DNA of 5,665 nt from Candidatus Huberarchaeum crystalense (GCA_002789275.1 PFSX01000043.1:1-5665); one strand, 5' to 3'; counted from the stretch's first letter, positions 1 through 4,939 are shown. Translations and numbers: made by a program. The notes: generated by a model not told the origin, from the sequence alone.

Positions 1-76
1 AAATCATTAAATAAACAGCAATTACAAAATCAAAATTCAAAATCATTAAATAAACAGCAATTACAAAATCAAAATT
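1..76. repeat. 39-base-period direct repeat, two copies
   Basis: Bases 1-37 recur exactly at 40-76, giving two tandem copies with a 39-base period and a two-base joint. The unit is AT-rich, with AAACAGCAATTACAAAATC in its middle. The window starts inside or at the edge of the array, so more copies may lie to the left. No spacer structure is present, so this is not a CRISPR array. It lies downstream of the 3' end of the minus-strand dehydrogenase, and the 77-144 stretch after it shows nothing further. Confidence 0.9.
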
Positions 77-144
77 TATATTTTTTCTAAATATTATATT
101 GTGTTTATTAAATATTTTGCGCTCAACCATATACAACTAATTAC

Positions 145-1470
145 CTAATTGTTTGGGGTTTTTAATATTTTTTCTTTTATACCTTGTGCAGCAATAATAC
201 CTGTTAAAGCAGAATAAACAATTCCGCGAGAAAAACCGCTTGCATCACCTGCAACAAACAAACCAGAAGATGTTGTTTCAAACCAATTATTAATTAGATA
301 TTTTATTTCATAAAACTTAACCTCAGGAGCATACAAAAGCGTTGTGTCAGATGCAATGCCTGGCATTATCTTATCTAATTTTTTAATTGCTTCAATTATG
401 TTTTGAACTATTCTGTGGGGTAATGCATATGAAATATCGCCAGGATAAACATCCTTGCAACTTGGCTCTACAAATGATCTGTTTATTCTGTCCCAAGTGC
501 TTCTTCTGCCTGCGGTTAGATCTTTATATCTTTGTATCAATGGCTTCCCATTTCCAACAACATTTGCAAGATGAACAATATATTTACCATAATCTACGCT
601 GGTTTTTGATGGTTCCATTAATTCTACGCGCACTAAAAGAGCAAGATTTGTATTTGAAGTTTTACCTTTTGACTCTGCGTGTCCATTGATAATAGAAAAG
701 CCATCATACTGCTCTCTAACAACCAAACCGCGCGGATTTGTACAAAAAGTGCGCACCAAATCATCGTATGTCTTTGTATAACATCTAAATTTTGCATCAT
801 ACATAACTTCTTCAATGTCTTTATAAACCAATTCAGGAAATTCAACACGAACACCAACATCTATATACCCAGGACTTGTTTTTATATTCAATAAATCTGC
901 TTGATTTTTGAGCCAATGTGCGCCGCATCTTCCTGGCGCGCACAAAACATACTTGGCCATAATTATACCTTTATTTGTTTCTATTATATACCTTTCTTTA
1001 AACATTTTTATATTTTCAACACCTGTTTCAAGCATAAACTTAACATCTTTTGTTTTTAGTTTATTGTAAAATTTATTAATTATTTTTTTTAAAACATCAG
1101 TGCCAATATGCTTTTGTTTTCCATAAATAAACCCAATACCATTTATGCTTGCTTGCTTTTTTAATTCATTGATCTTAATTTTGTTTGCATTTAAAAAAGA
1201 GCGCGACACTCCAAGCTCCACAAAAAGTTCATCAACTTTTTCAATAAGTTGTAATAATTCTTCTCGAGATATGTTTATTTCTTTAAGGTCACCGCCAATA
1301 TCAACATTTAGGTTTAGTTTTCCATCTGAAAACATACCTGCACCCCCAACACCAAAAACAAGATCTGTTGGTTCTTTTTTAGGATCTCTTTTTAATGGCT
1401 CTTTTCCTTTATCTATAATAAGTATTTTTAATTTTTTGGATTTTGTTGCGCACAATTCATTTGCAAGCAA
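145..1470 (-). CDS. FAD-dependent dehydrogenase (COG2509-like), body of a frameshifted gene
   Basis: This is the 441-residue main part of a flavoprotein resembling the uncharacterised FAD-dependent dehydrogenases of COG2509; the substrate is unknown. Visible family features are ILIID at 16-20, where the acid ends the second Rossmann strand and would bind the FAD ribose; GVGGAGMFSDGKL at 40-52, a hallmark of the family; KYVLCAPGR at 173-181; and the C-terminal FAD-contact segment GLFVAGDASG at 403-412 followed by a helix. The open frame begins at a TTG codon and lacks the GxGxxG motif, which is found just upstream in another frame (1457-1555). Removing one T from the GCTTGC on the coding strand (window 1465-1466) would join the two as GPAGIFAANEL, a good family match, giving about 470 residues. 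As read, the protein lacks its first beta strand and probably cannot bind FAD normally. The body has no other stop, so either the mutation is recent or there is a sequence error. The family call is firm; the functional state is not. Confidence 0.82.
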   Translation of the reverse strand: MLANELCATKSKKLKILIIDKGKEPLKRDPKKEPTDLVFGVGGAGMFSDGKLNLNVDIGGDLKEINISREELLQLIEKVDELFVELGVSRSFLNANKIKINELKKQASINGIGFIYGKQKHIGTDVLKKIINKFYNKLKTKDVKFMLETGVENIKMFKERYIIETNKGIIMAKYVLCAPGRCGAHWLKNQADLLNIKTSPGYIDVGVRVEFPELVYKDIEEVMYDAKFRCYTKTYDDLVRTFCTNPRGLVVREQYDGFSIINGHAESKGKTSNTNLALLVRVELMEPSKTSVDYGKYIVHLANVVGNGKPLIQRYKDLTAGRRSTWDRINRSFVEPSCKDVYPGDISYALPHRIVQNIIEAIKKLDKIMPGIASDTTLLYAPEVKFYEIKYLINNWFETTSSGLFVAGDASGFSRGIVYSALTGIIAAQGIKEKILKTPNN

Positions 1471-1555
1471 AAATCCCTGCCGGCCCCCCTCTAATTATCA
1501 CAATATCAAATTCATTTAATTTAGTATGACTTATCTTTTTCAGAGTTTTATTCAT
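1457..1555 (-). pseudogene. N-terminal FAD-binding fragment of the dehydrogenase, cut off by a frameshift
   Basis: An ATG at 1555 opens a 32-residue frame ending at TGA (1459-1457). It starts MNKTLKKISHTKLNEF and continues DIVIIRGGPAGIFACK, which is the first beta strand and dinucleotide-binding loop missing from the 145-1470 frame. It overlaps that frame by 14 bases in the next register, as expected after a one-base insertion. The motif should read GxGxxG, but its first glycine is Arg (AGA rather than GGA), a second lesion within 30 bases. No SD precedes the ATG. A weak TATA-like stretch (minus-strand AATTTATGAT, window about 1573-1583) lies some 24 bases upstream, which would fit a leaderless or near-leaderless transcript. 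Confidence 0.75.
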
Positions 1556-1595
1556 ATATTATTTATTTAATATCATAAATTATTTTTGCTATAAC

Positions 1596-1698
1596 TTTAA
1601 AAAATCAACTCGTTTAATTCTAATTTAAATATAACTAAACTGCATTAATTCTAATTTAAAAAATCAACTCGTTTAATTCTAATTTAAATATAACTAAA
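1596..1698. repeat. 44-base direct repeat upstream of the dehydrogenase
   Basis: Bases 1596-1639 and 1655-1698 are identical over 44 positions, with a 59-base period and a 15-base spacer. The spacer itself carries part of the unit (TTAATTCTAATTTAAA at 1645-1660), so that submotif appears three times. Read on the minus strand, each copy contains TTATATTTAAA, a TATA-like element, and the array lies 41-143 bases before the dehydrogenase ATG. It may be a duplicated promoter or operator region, but the nearest TATA-like box of plausible spacing lies outside the repeat. Confidence 0.9.
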
Positions 1699-1714
1699 TA
1701 TTATTTAAATTTAA

Positions 1715-1755
1715 GGAGGTGCAGGCATAACACAAAGTTATGCCCCCTCTTTTTA
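1715..1755. terminator. GC-rich hairpin with T tract; possible terminator or structured RNA
   Basis: GGCATAAC (1724-1731) and GTTATGCC (1737-1744) form a perfect 8-bp stem around the loop ACAAA. GAGG (1716-1719) and CCTC (1746-1749) can extend it past a small internal bulge. On the plus strand a run of Ts follows at once (1750-1754), the usual look of an intrinsic-type terminator. On the minus strand the hairpin lies just after the stop codon of the lysine-rich micro-ORF and could protect or end that transcript. The left arm is embedded in TAAGGAGGTG (1712-1721), a strong SD-like sequence with no start codon at working distance. The hairpin is certain as sequence; its role is inferred. Confidence 0.45.
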
Positions 1756-1758
1756 TAT

Positions 1759-1818
1759 CTATTTTTTTTTCTTCGTATTTTTTTTTACTATTTTTTTAGT
1801 TGTCTTTTTTTTTGCCAT
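1759..1818 (-). CDS. Lysine-rich 19-residue micro-ORF with strong SD
   Basis: On the minus strand, GGAGG (1828-1824) is followed after five As by ATG at 1818, and the frame reads MAKKKTTKKIVKKNTKKKK to a TAG stop at 1761-1759. Twelve of the nineteen residues are lysine. A peptide this basic and short resembles the lysine-rich tails of nucleic-acid-binding proteins and could bind DNA or RNA, but I recognise no family. An in-frame ATG at 1830 would add MEEK, but the SD favours 1818. A TATA-like AAATATAAAAA (1868-1878, minus) would place transcription start near 1847, leaving a leader of about 29 bases that includes the SD. Against it: poly-A tracts give lysine codons by chance in AT-rich DNA, and it may be the remnant of a longer gene. 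The well-placed SD and TATA box are what raise it above background. Confidence 0.42.
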   Translation of the reverse strand: MAKKKTTKKIVKKNTKKKK

Positions 1819-1823
1819 TTTTT

Positions 1824-1828
1824 CCTCC
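1824..1828 (-). promoter_or_regulatory. Shine-Dalgarno site of the lysine-rich micro-ORF
   Basis: GGAGG lies five bases before the ATG at 1818 and fixes that start over the in-frame ATG at 1830. No other start codon in the window has a comparable site: rnz, drg, the eL42 gene, gatC and the dehydrogenase have none, and the eS27 gene has only a distant GGAG. Confidence 0.5.
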
Positions 1829-1867
1829 ATTATAGAAAAGCATTAAATGAATGTGGCTCTCCTATAA

Positions 1868-1878
1868 TTTTTATATTT
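1868..1878 (-). promoter_or_regulatory. TATA-like box for the micro-ORF
   Basis: The minus strand reads AAATATAAAAA here, close to an archaeal TATA box. Archaeal transcription usually starts about 26 bases downstream, which would be near 1847 and give a short leader containing the GGAGG site. In such AT-rich DNA TATA-like strings are common, so this rests on spacing alone. Confidence 0.3.
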
Positions 1879-2157
1879 ATTGTTGTTTAAAAACTCTGTA
1901 TTAATAAAATTTAAATGCAGATGTGGTTGTTGGTTACAACTTATAAAAATAGATATTTTTTACACAATTTTTTTATTAATGTTTGTAATTGCGCCCGAAA
2001 AAAGCAAAAAATCACAATATTTTTTTACAAATTCTTTAATTTTTAAACTAACTTTTAAATATATTTTAATATAAAAAAACAAAATTTAAATAAAACTAAA
2101 ATATGCGCAACACAAAGTTAAAACCCTTTTAATAATATTTATTATTTTTTTAATTGT
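1879..2157. other. AT-rich intergenic stretch with no supported gene
   Basis: Between the micro-ORF promoter and the duplication before rnz I see no credible gene. Open frames exist on both strands but have random-looking composition and no start signal. One detail is AACACAAAGTTA at 2109-2120, an exact second copy of the 12 bases that form the loop and flanks of the 1724-1744 hairpin; here the flanks do not form the same stem. Confidence 0.5.
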
Positions 2158-2163
2158 TTGTTC

Positions 2164-2217
2164 TTTAAACAAAATCTTAAAAATCAACACTTCTTTTTTA
2201 AACAAAATCTTAAAAAA
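2164..2217. repeat. 33-base-period duplication ending at the rnz start codon
   Basis: TTTAAACAAAATCTTAAAAA at 2164-2183 recurs at 2197-2216, a 33-base period. Each copy carries TTTAAA, and the second copy's TTTAAA (2197-2202) is centred about 21-22 bases before the rnz ATG at 2221, near the place expected for the TATA box of a leaderless transcript. Because 33 is divisible by three, the frame stays open upstream to a TTG at 2158, which would add a repetitive 21-residue leader; the start at 2221 is preferred. Confidence 0.75.
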
Positions 2218-2220
2218 TCT

Positions 2221-3120
2221 ATGAAATCTACACTGAGCTTTTTAGGAACAGCAAGCGGAATGCCGACAAAGGCACGCGCCCATACTTGCAATCTACTTGA
2301 ATATGAAAATTATTCGATTTTAATTGACTGCGGCGAAAACTGCCAACGACAATTGCTTTTATTAAAAAAAAATTACCAAAACATTAATTATATTTTGATT
2401 ACTCATTGGCATATTGATCATATGTCAGGACTTCTTCCTTTGTTGTCAAGCATGGAATTAAACAAAAGAGAAAGACCACTGATTTTATTTTCACCAAAAC
2501 CATATGAAAATTTTATAAAAGAACAGCTCGCTTATTTTAGCAACAAATTCAAATGGTTTCACGCAAAGGTCATTGAAGATGCTGGCTTTGTTTTTGCTAA
2601 TGAAAAAATTGAAGTGCTTTGCGAAAAAGTTGAGCATAATGTGCCTAGTTTTGCATATAAAATAATATTAAAATTTCCTATAAAAGTAAATGTTGAAAAG
2701 TTAGAAAAAATAGGGTTGGCGCGCGGTCCAAAATGGAATAAATTGCAAAAAGGCTTTGATATAGAATACAAAGGAAAAAAAATAAAAGCAAAAGATGTAA
2801 CTTTTCAAAAAAGGTCGTTTTCTCTTGTTTTTTCTGGAGACACAATTTCTTGCAAAAATTTAATTTCTTTTGCAAAAGAAGCAGATATTGCTGTATTTGA
2901 ATCTACTTATTTGAAAGAAGATAACCGCACAGAAGATTATTATCATATGACAGCAAAAGATGCGGCAACCACAGCAAAAAAAGCAAAAGTAAAGCACTTG
3001 ATTTTAACGCATTTTAGCAGCCGTCACTTAGACATCACTCTTTTTGAAAAAGAAGCAAAAACAGTTTTTAAAAATGTAGAAGTTGCAAGGGATTTGAAAA
3101 GTATTGAATTTGATTTGTAA
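2221..3120 (+). CDS. rnz: Ribonuclease Z (tRNase Z), metallo-beta-lactamase fold
   Basis: This 299-residue enzyme cuts the 3' trailer from precursor tRNAs so that CCA can be added, matching the lack of an encoded CCA in the tRNA downstream. The N-terminus MKSTLSFLGTASGMPTKAR is the family opening, which supports ATG 2221 over the upstream TTG. The zinc-binding HxHxDH is HWHIDH at 62-67. Further metal ligands line up with known RNase Z structures: His139 (EHNVPSFAY), Asp207 (FSGDT) and His264 (LTHFSSRH). His242 (HMTAKDAA) matches the catalytic helper histidine. The segment GPKWNKLQKG at 169-178 matches the region after the tRNA-binding arm. Small departures are W63 in the metal motif and DCGENCQRQ where DCGEGTQ is usual. 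All catalytic residues are present and the length is typical of the short form. No SD is present; a leaderless or very short transcript is likely. Identification is firm. Confidence 0.95.
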   Translation: MKSTLSFLGTASGMPTKARAHTCNLLEYENYSILIDCGENCQRQLLLLKKNYQNINYILITHWHIDHMSGLLPLLSSMELNKRERPLILFSPKPYENFIKEQLAYFSNKFKWFHAKVIEDAGFVFANEKIEVLCEKVEHNVPSFAYKIILKFPIKVNVEKLEKIGLARGPKWNKLQKGFDIEYKGKKIKAKDVTFQKRSFSLVFSGDTISCKNLISFAKEADIAVFESTYLKEDNRTEDYYHMTAKDAATTAKKAKVKHLILTHFSSRHLDITLFEKEAKTVFKNVEVARDLKSIEFDL

Positions 3121-3194
3121 ATTACATTCAAAAGATAACAAAATAAATACTTTGCTTTGTTTTGTAATTTATATTTTTGCTATCCAAAAAATTT

Positions 3195-3233
3195 ATGCAT
3201 CCTATTAATCCAAAAATTGAAGATGTTTTGTAA
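3195..3233 (+). other. Mini-ORF 1: duplicated drg start, 12 residues
   Basis: The first repeat copy contains ATG followed by MHPINPKIEDVL and a TAA stop. Residues 1-9 equal the start of the Drg GTPase; residues 10-12 and the stop come from the head of the next repeat copy. It has the same upstream sequence as drg, so if drg is translated from a leaderless message, this one could be too. It may be only a by-product of the duplication. Confidence 0.4.
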
Positions 3234-3260
3234 TTTATATTTTTGCCATCCAAAAAATTT

Positions 3261-3299
3261 ATGCATCCTATTAATCCAAAAATTGAAGATGTTTTGTAA
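3261..3299 (+). other. Mini-ORF 2: duplicated drg start, 12 residues
   Basis: Identical peptide MHPINPKIEDVL and TAA stop in the second repeat copy. The stop at 3297-3299 lies 27 bases before the true drg ATG and in the same frame, so it also prevents any N-terminal extension of drg back into the repeats. Confidence 0.4.
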
Positions 3300-3307
3300 T
3301 TTATATT
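3300..3307 (+). promoter_or_regulatory. TATA-like box of drg (third of three copies)
   Basis: TTTATATT centred near 3303 lies about 23 bases before ATG 3327, close to the distance expected when transcription starts at or next to the start codon. The same box recurs at 3168-3175 and 3234-3241 in the earlier repeat copies, each the same distance from a duplicated ATG. No SD is present between box and ATG, which supports leaderless translation. Not experimentally shown. Confidence 0.5.
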
Positions 3308-3326
3308 TTTGCCATCCAAAAAATTT

Positions 3327-4424
3327 ATGCATCCTATTAATCCAAAAATTGAAGAAAAAATTGAAGAAATAAAAAAAGAAATAACACACACACAAAAAAA
3401 TAAAGCCACTGAAAAACATCTTGGTTTGCTAACAGGCAAAATTGCAAAATTAAGGTGCGAATTAGAGAAAAGAGCGAGCAAAAAGCTTGATAGTGAAGGA
3501 TTTATGCTGAAAAAAGCAGGCGATGCAACTGTTTGTTTTGTTGGTTTTCCTTCTGTTGGAAAATCCTCGCTTTTAAATGAATTGACAAATGCAAATTCAA
3601 AAGTAGGTGATTATGATTTTACAACATTATTAGCAATCCCGGGTATGATGAAATATAATGGCGCGCAAATACAGCTAATTGACTTGCCAGGTATTATAGT
3701 AGATGCATCTACTGGAAAAGGAAAAGGAAAAAAAGTATTGAGTGCTTTACATAATGCTGATTTGGTTTTAATCTTACTTGATAAAATATCCCAGCTCCAA
3801 CAAATACAAAAAGAACTTTATAATGTGGGAGTAAGAATCAATGAAAAAGCCCCGCCAATATTTTTCTTCAAAAAAGCAAGCAAAGGAGTAAATATTCTTA
3901 CAGATAAATCTTTCCCTGTTGAGCGCGCAAAAGAATTTTTGCGGTCGCAAGGATGGTATAATGGTGATGTTTTGATTTGTGGGTTAGTGAGCTTTGATCA
4001 ATTTACTGATGTATTTTCTAGAAATAAAGTATATGTGCCATCAATTGTTGTTTTTAATAAAGATGACTTGCTTTCTGGTAAAGAAAAATCTAAAATTAAA
4101 GCAGAAATTCAAGAAATTGTATTTATTTCAACAAAAAACAAGCAAGGCCTCGACAATCTCAAGCAAAAAATATTTGAGAAATTAGAACTTAAAAGATTGC
4201 TTTTAAAAAAGCCAAACAGTGAGATTGATTTTGAAAACCCCCTAATTTTTCAAGGAAGAACAAATGTTTTTGATGTGTGCGAGCAAATTCGCAGAGGATT
4301 TAAAGAAGAAGATATAAGATTTGCAAGGATATTTCGCAAAGATTCAAGATATAATGGACAAAAAATAGGTCTTGATTTTGAGATATTTGATAAAGATGTT
4401 TTAGAACTTCATTTTAGATATTGA
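3327..4424 (+). CDS. drg: Drg/Rbg-family GTPase with C-terminal TGS domain
   Basis: This 365-residue protein belongs to the developmentally regulated GTP-binding (DRG) family within the OBG group, ribosome-associated GTPases of archaea and eukaryotes. An N-terminal basic helical region (about 1-55) contains THTQKNKATEKHLGLL, diagnostic of the family. The G domain follows: G1 GFPSVGKSS at 73-81, the G2 region DYDFTTLLAIPG at 95-106, G3 DLPG at 119-122, G4 NKDD at 244-247, and G5 STK at 268-270. The TGS domain spans about 297-365, with NVFDVCEQI and the closing DKDVLELHF. ATG 3327 gives the usual family length; a TTG at 3309 would add six residues and has no better signal. The gene starts inside the third copy of a 66-base tandem repeat. 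No insertion or missing motif is visible. Identification is firm; its exact role in translation here is inferred from the family. Confidence 0.95.
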   Translation: MHPINPKIEEKIEEIKKEITHTQKNKATEKHLGLLTGKIAKLRCELEKRASKKLDSEGFMLKKAGDATVCFVGFPSVGKSSLLNELTNANSKVGDYDFTTLLAIPGMMKYNGAQIQLIDLPGIIVDASTGKGKGKKVLSALHNADLVLILLDKISQLQQIQKELYNVGVRINEKAPPIFFFKKASKGVNILTDKSFPVERAKEFLRSQGWYNGDVLICGLVSFDQFTDVFSRNKVYVPSIVVFNKDDLLSGKEKSKIKAEIQEIVFISTKNKQGLDNLKQKIFEKLELKRLLLKKPNSEIDFENPLIFQGRTNVFDVCEQIRRGFKEEDIRFARIFRKDSRYNGQKIGLDFEIFDKDVLELHFRY

Positions 4425-4443
4425 TTTATTTAGCTAAAATCAA
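4421..4443. other. Inverted repeat overlapping the drg stop codon
   Basis: TTGATTT (4421-4427) and AAATCAA (4437-4443) form a 7-bp stem around a 9-base loop, and the arm contains the drg TGA stop (4422-4424). It lies between the converging ends of drg and tRNA-Asp and could help end or protect either transcript. The stem is mostly A-T pairs and no T tract follows on the plus strand, so a terminator role is uncertain. Confidence 0.25.
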
Positions 4444-4447
4444 GCAC

Positions 4448-4453
4448 AAAAAA
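4448..4453 (-). terminator. T tract terminator after tRNA-Asp
   Basis: On the minus strand the mature tRNA end (4455) is followed after one base by six Ts. Archaeal RNA polymerase commonly stops at such T runs without a hairpin, so this is the likely end of the tRNA transcript. It would leave a short 3' trailer for RNase Z to remove. Confidence 0.5.
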
Positions 4454-4454
4454 G

Positions 4455-4526
4455 CGCCTCTGCCGGGATTTGAACCCGGATTATTACCGTGACAGGGTAA
4501 TGTCCTAACCGTTAGACTACAGAGGC
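4455..4526 (-). tRNA. tRNA-Asp (anticodon GTC)
   Basis: The minus strand folds into a full cloverleaf of 72 bases. The acceptor stem is GCCTCTG with CAGAGGC; the D stem is GTCT with GGAC (one T-G pair) and its loop contains GG. The anticodon stem TTACC/GGTAA encloses the loop CTGTCAC, so the anticodon is GTC. The variable loop is four bases (TAAT). The T stem CCGGG/CCCGG encloses TTCAAAT. The discriminator base is G, as usual for tRNA-Asp, and no CCA is encoded. There is no intron. It converges with drg and diverges from the eL42 operon. Confidence 0.97.
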
Positions 4527-4534
4527 ATATTAAT

Positions 4535-4551
4535 CTTACATAGTGTGTAAG
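4535..4551. promoter_or_regulatory. Short palindrome between tRNA-Asp and the eL42 gene
   Basis: CTTACA (4535-4540) and TGTAAG (4546-4551) are perfect inverted arms around TAGTG. It lies 9 bases upstream of the tRNA 5' end and about 100 bases before the eL42 start, in the gap between divergent genes. It could be an operator or a chance palindrome. Confidence 0.2.
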
Positions 4552-4601
4552 TTAGATCTTTTTGAGAAACATAATTTTTTTTGTATTATTATCAACCAAA
4601 A

Positions 4602-4614
4602 CATATTATATTTT
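4602..4614 (+). promoter_or_regulatory. Possible TATA box of the eL42-eS27-gatC cluster
   Basis: CATATTATATTTT lies some 45 bases before the eL42 ATG and would place transcription start near 4634, giving a leader of about 20 bases. A second TATA-like TTTTATATAAAAA at 4638-4650 is too close to ATG 4655 to serve it, though its spacing suits the internal ATG at 4673. The choice between them cannot be made from sequence. Confidence 0.3.
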
Positions 4615-4654
4615 CTTTGAGAAAACACAACACTCTTTTTTATATAAAAAGAAT

Positions 4655-4939
4655 ATGAAGGTTCCAAAAGAGATGGAGGTATATTGCCCTCATTGCAAAA
4701 AATACACTGTGCACGCTGTTAAAACACAAAAAACAAGCAAAAAGAGATCAAAATTAGGACATGCAGAACGATTGCACCAAGATCGCCTGAAAGGCTATCA
4801 TGGATTTCCTGTAAAAGTTGGGGGGGGTAAGTATAAAGTAAATATACAACATACTCTTTTGCTGACATGTGCAGAATGCAAAAAATCCACACTTAAAAAT
4901 TATCCTCGCCTAAAAATATTGGAGATTTCAAAAGAATGA
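4655..4939 (+). CDS. rpl44e: Large-subunit ribosomal protein eL42 (L44e)
   Basis: This 94-residue zinc-binding protein of the large subunit belongs to the archaeal/eukaryotic L44e family and sits near the tRNA exit site in known ribosome structures. The family start MKVPKEMEVYCPHC is present, with a four-cysteine zinc site made by Cys11-Cys14 and Cys72-Cys75. The middle is basic and contains KVGGGKYK, encoded by a run of eight Gs (4820-4827). ATG 4655 matches the conserved MKxPK opening; a TTG at 4562 would add 31 hydrophobic, poorly conserved residues and is rejected. An internal ATG at 4673 (Met7) would remove the conserved start. The stop TGA overlaps the ATG of the next gene (ATGA), so the two are probably translationally coupled. 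Identification is firm. Confidence 0.95.
   Translation: MKVPKEMEVYCPHCKKYTVHAVKTQKTSKKRSKLGHAERLHQDRLKGYHGFPVKVGGGKYKVNIQHTLLLTCAECKKSTLKNYPRLKILEISKE

Larger units (their letters stand above)
3158..3355 (+). repeat. Three tandem 66-base copies of the drg promoter and start region
   Basis: Copies occupy 3158-3223, 3224-3289 and 3290-3355, exactly three units. Copies 2 and 3 are identical; copy 1 differs by one base (T at 3181 against C). Each unit holds a TATA-like TTTATATT, then about 20 bases, then ATG and codons 1-9 of the Drg GTPase. The right edge of the third copy is inside the gene at codon 10, so the repeat is a duplication of the gene's own 5' end. Since 66 is divisible by three, several frames stay open through the array on both strands, but these are by-products. 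Near-identity points to recent expansion or active homogenisation. Confidence 0.97.

Noticed and set aside
1145..1519. Plus-strand frames antisense to the dehydrogenase
   Set aside because: They mirror the conserved coding sequence of the minus-strand flavoprotein and carry no motif.
1740..1799. Short plus-strand ORF (MPPLFISIFF...) downstream of the TAAGGAGGTG sequence
   Set aside because: The SD-like site is about 20 bases from the ATG, the ATG is buried in the hairpin, and the frame is antisense to the lysine-rich micro-ORF.
1880..2074. 64-residue plus-strand frame with a CRCGC cysteine cluster
   Set aside because: Composition is typical of random AT-rich sequence, there is no SD or well-placed TATA box, and the single cysteine cluster has no partner for a zinc site.
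1960..2085. Minus-strand frame of about 40 residues ending in a TAA near 1960
   Set aside because: It starts only at a TTG without signals, is very AT-rich, and resembles no family I know.
3158..3355. CRISPR array
   Set aside because: The units are directly tandem with no variable spacers, and the last unit is part of drg coding sequence.
3157..3372. Open frame encoding a 22-residue repeat (FCNLYFC type) on the plus strand
   Set aside because: It stays open only because the 66-base repeat period is divisible by three; it overlaps the real drg start in another frame and has no start signal.
3128..3481. Minus-strand open frames through the 66-base repeats and drg start
   Set aside because: They are also open by repeat periodicity, lie antisense to the firmly identified drg, and match no family.
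4562..4654. N-terminal extension of eL42 from a TTG, possibly a signal peptide
   Set aside because: The stretch is hydrophobic by AT-rich chance; the conserved family start MKVPK begins at 4655, and a cytoplasmic ribosomal protein would not carry a signal peptide.
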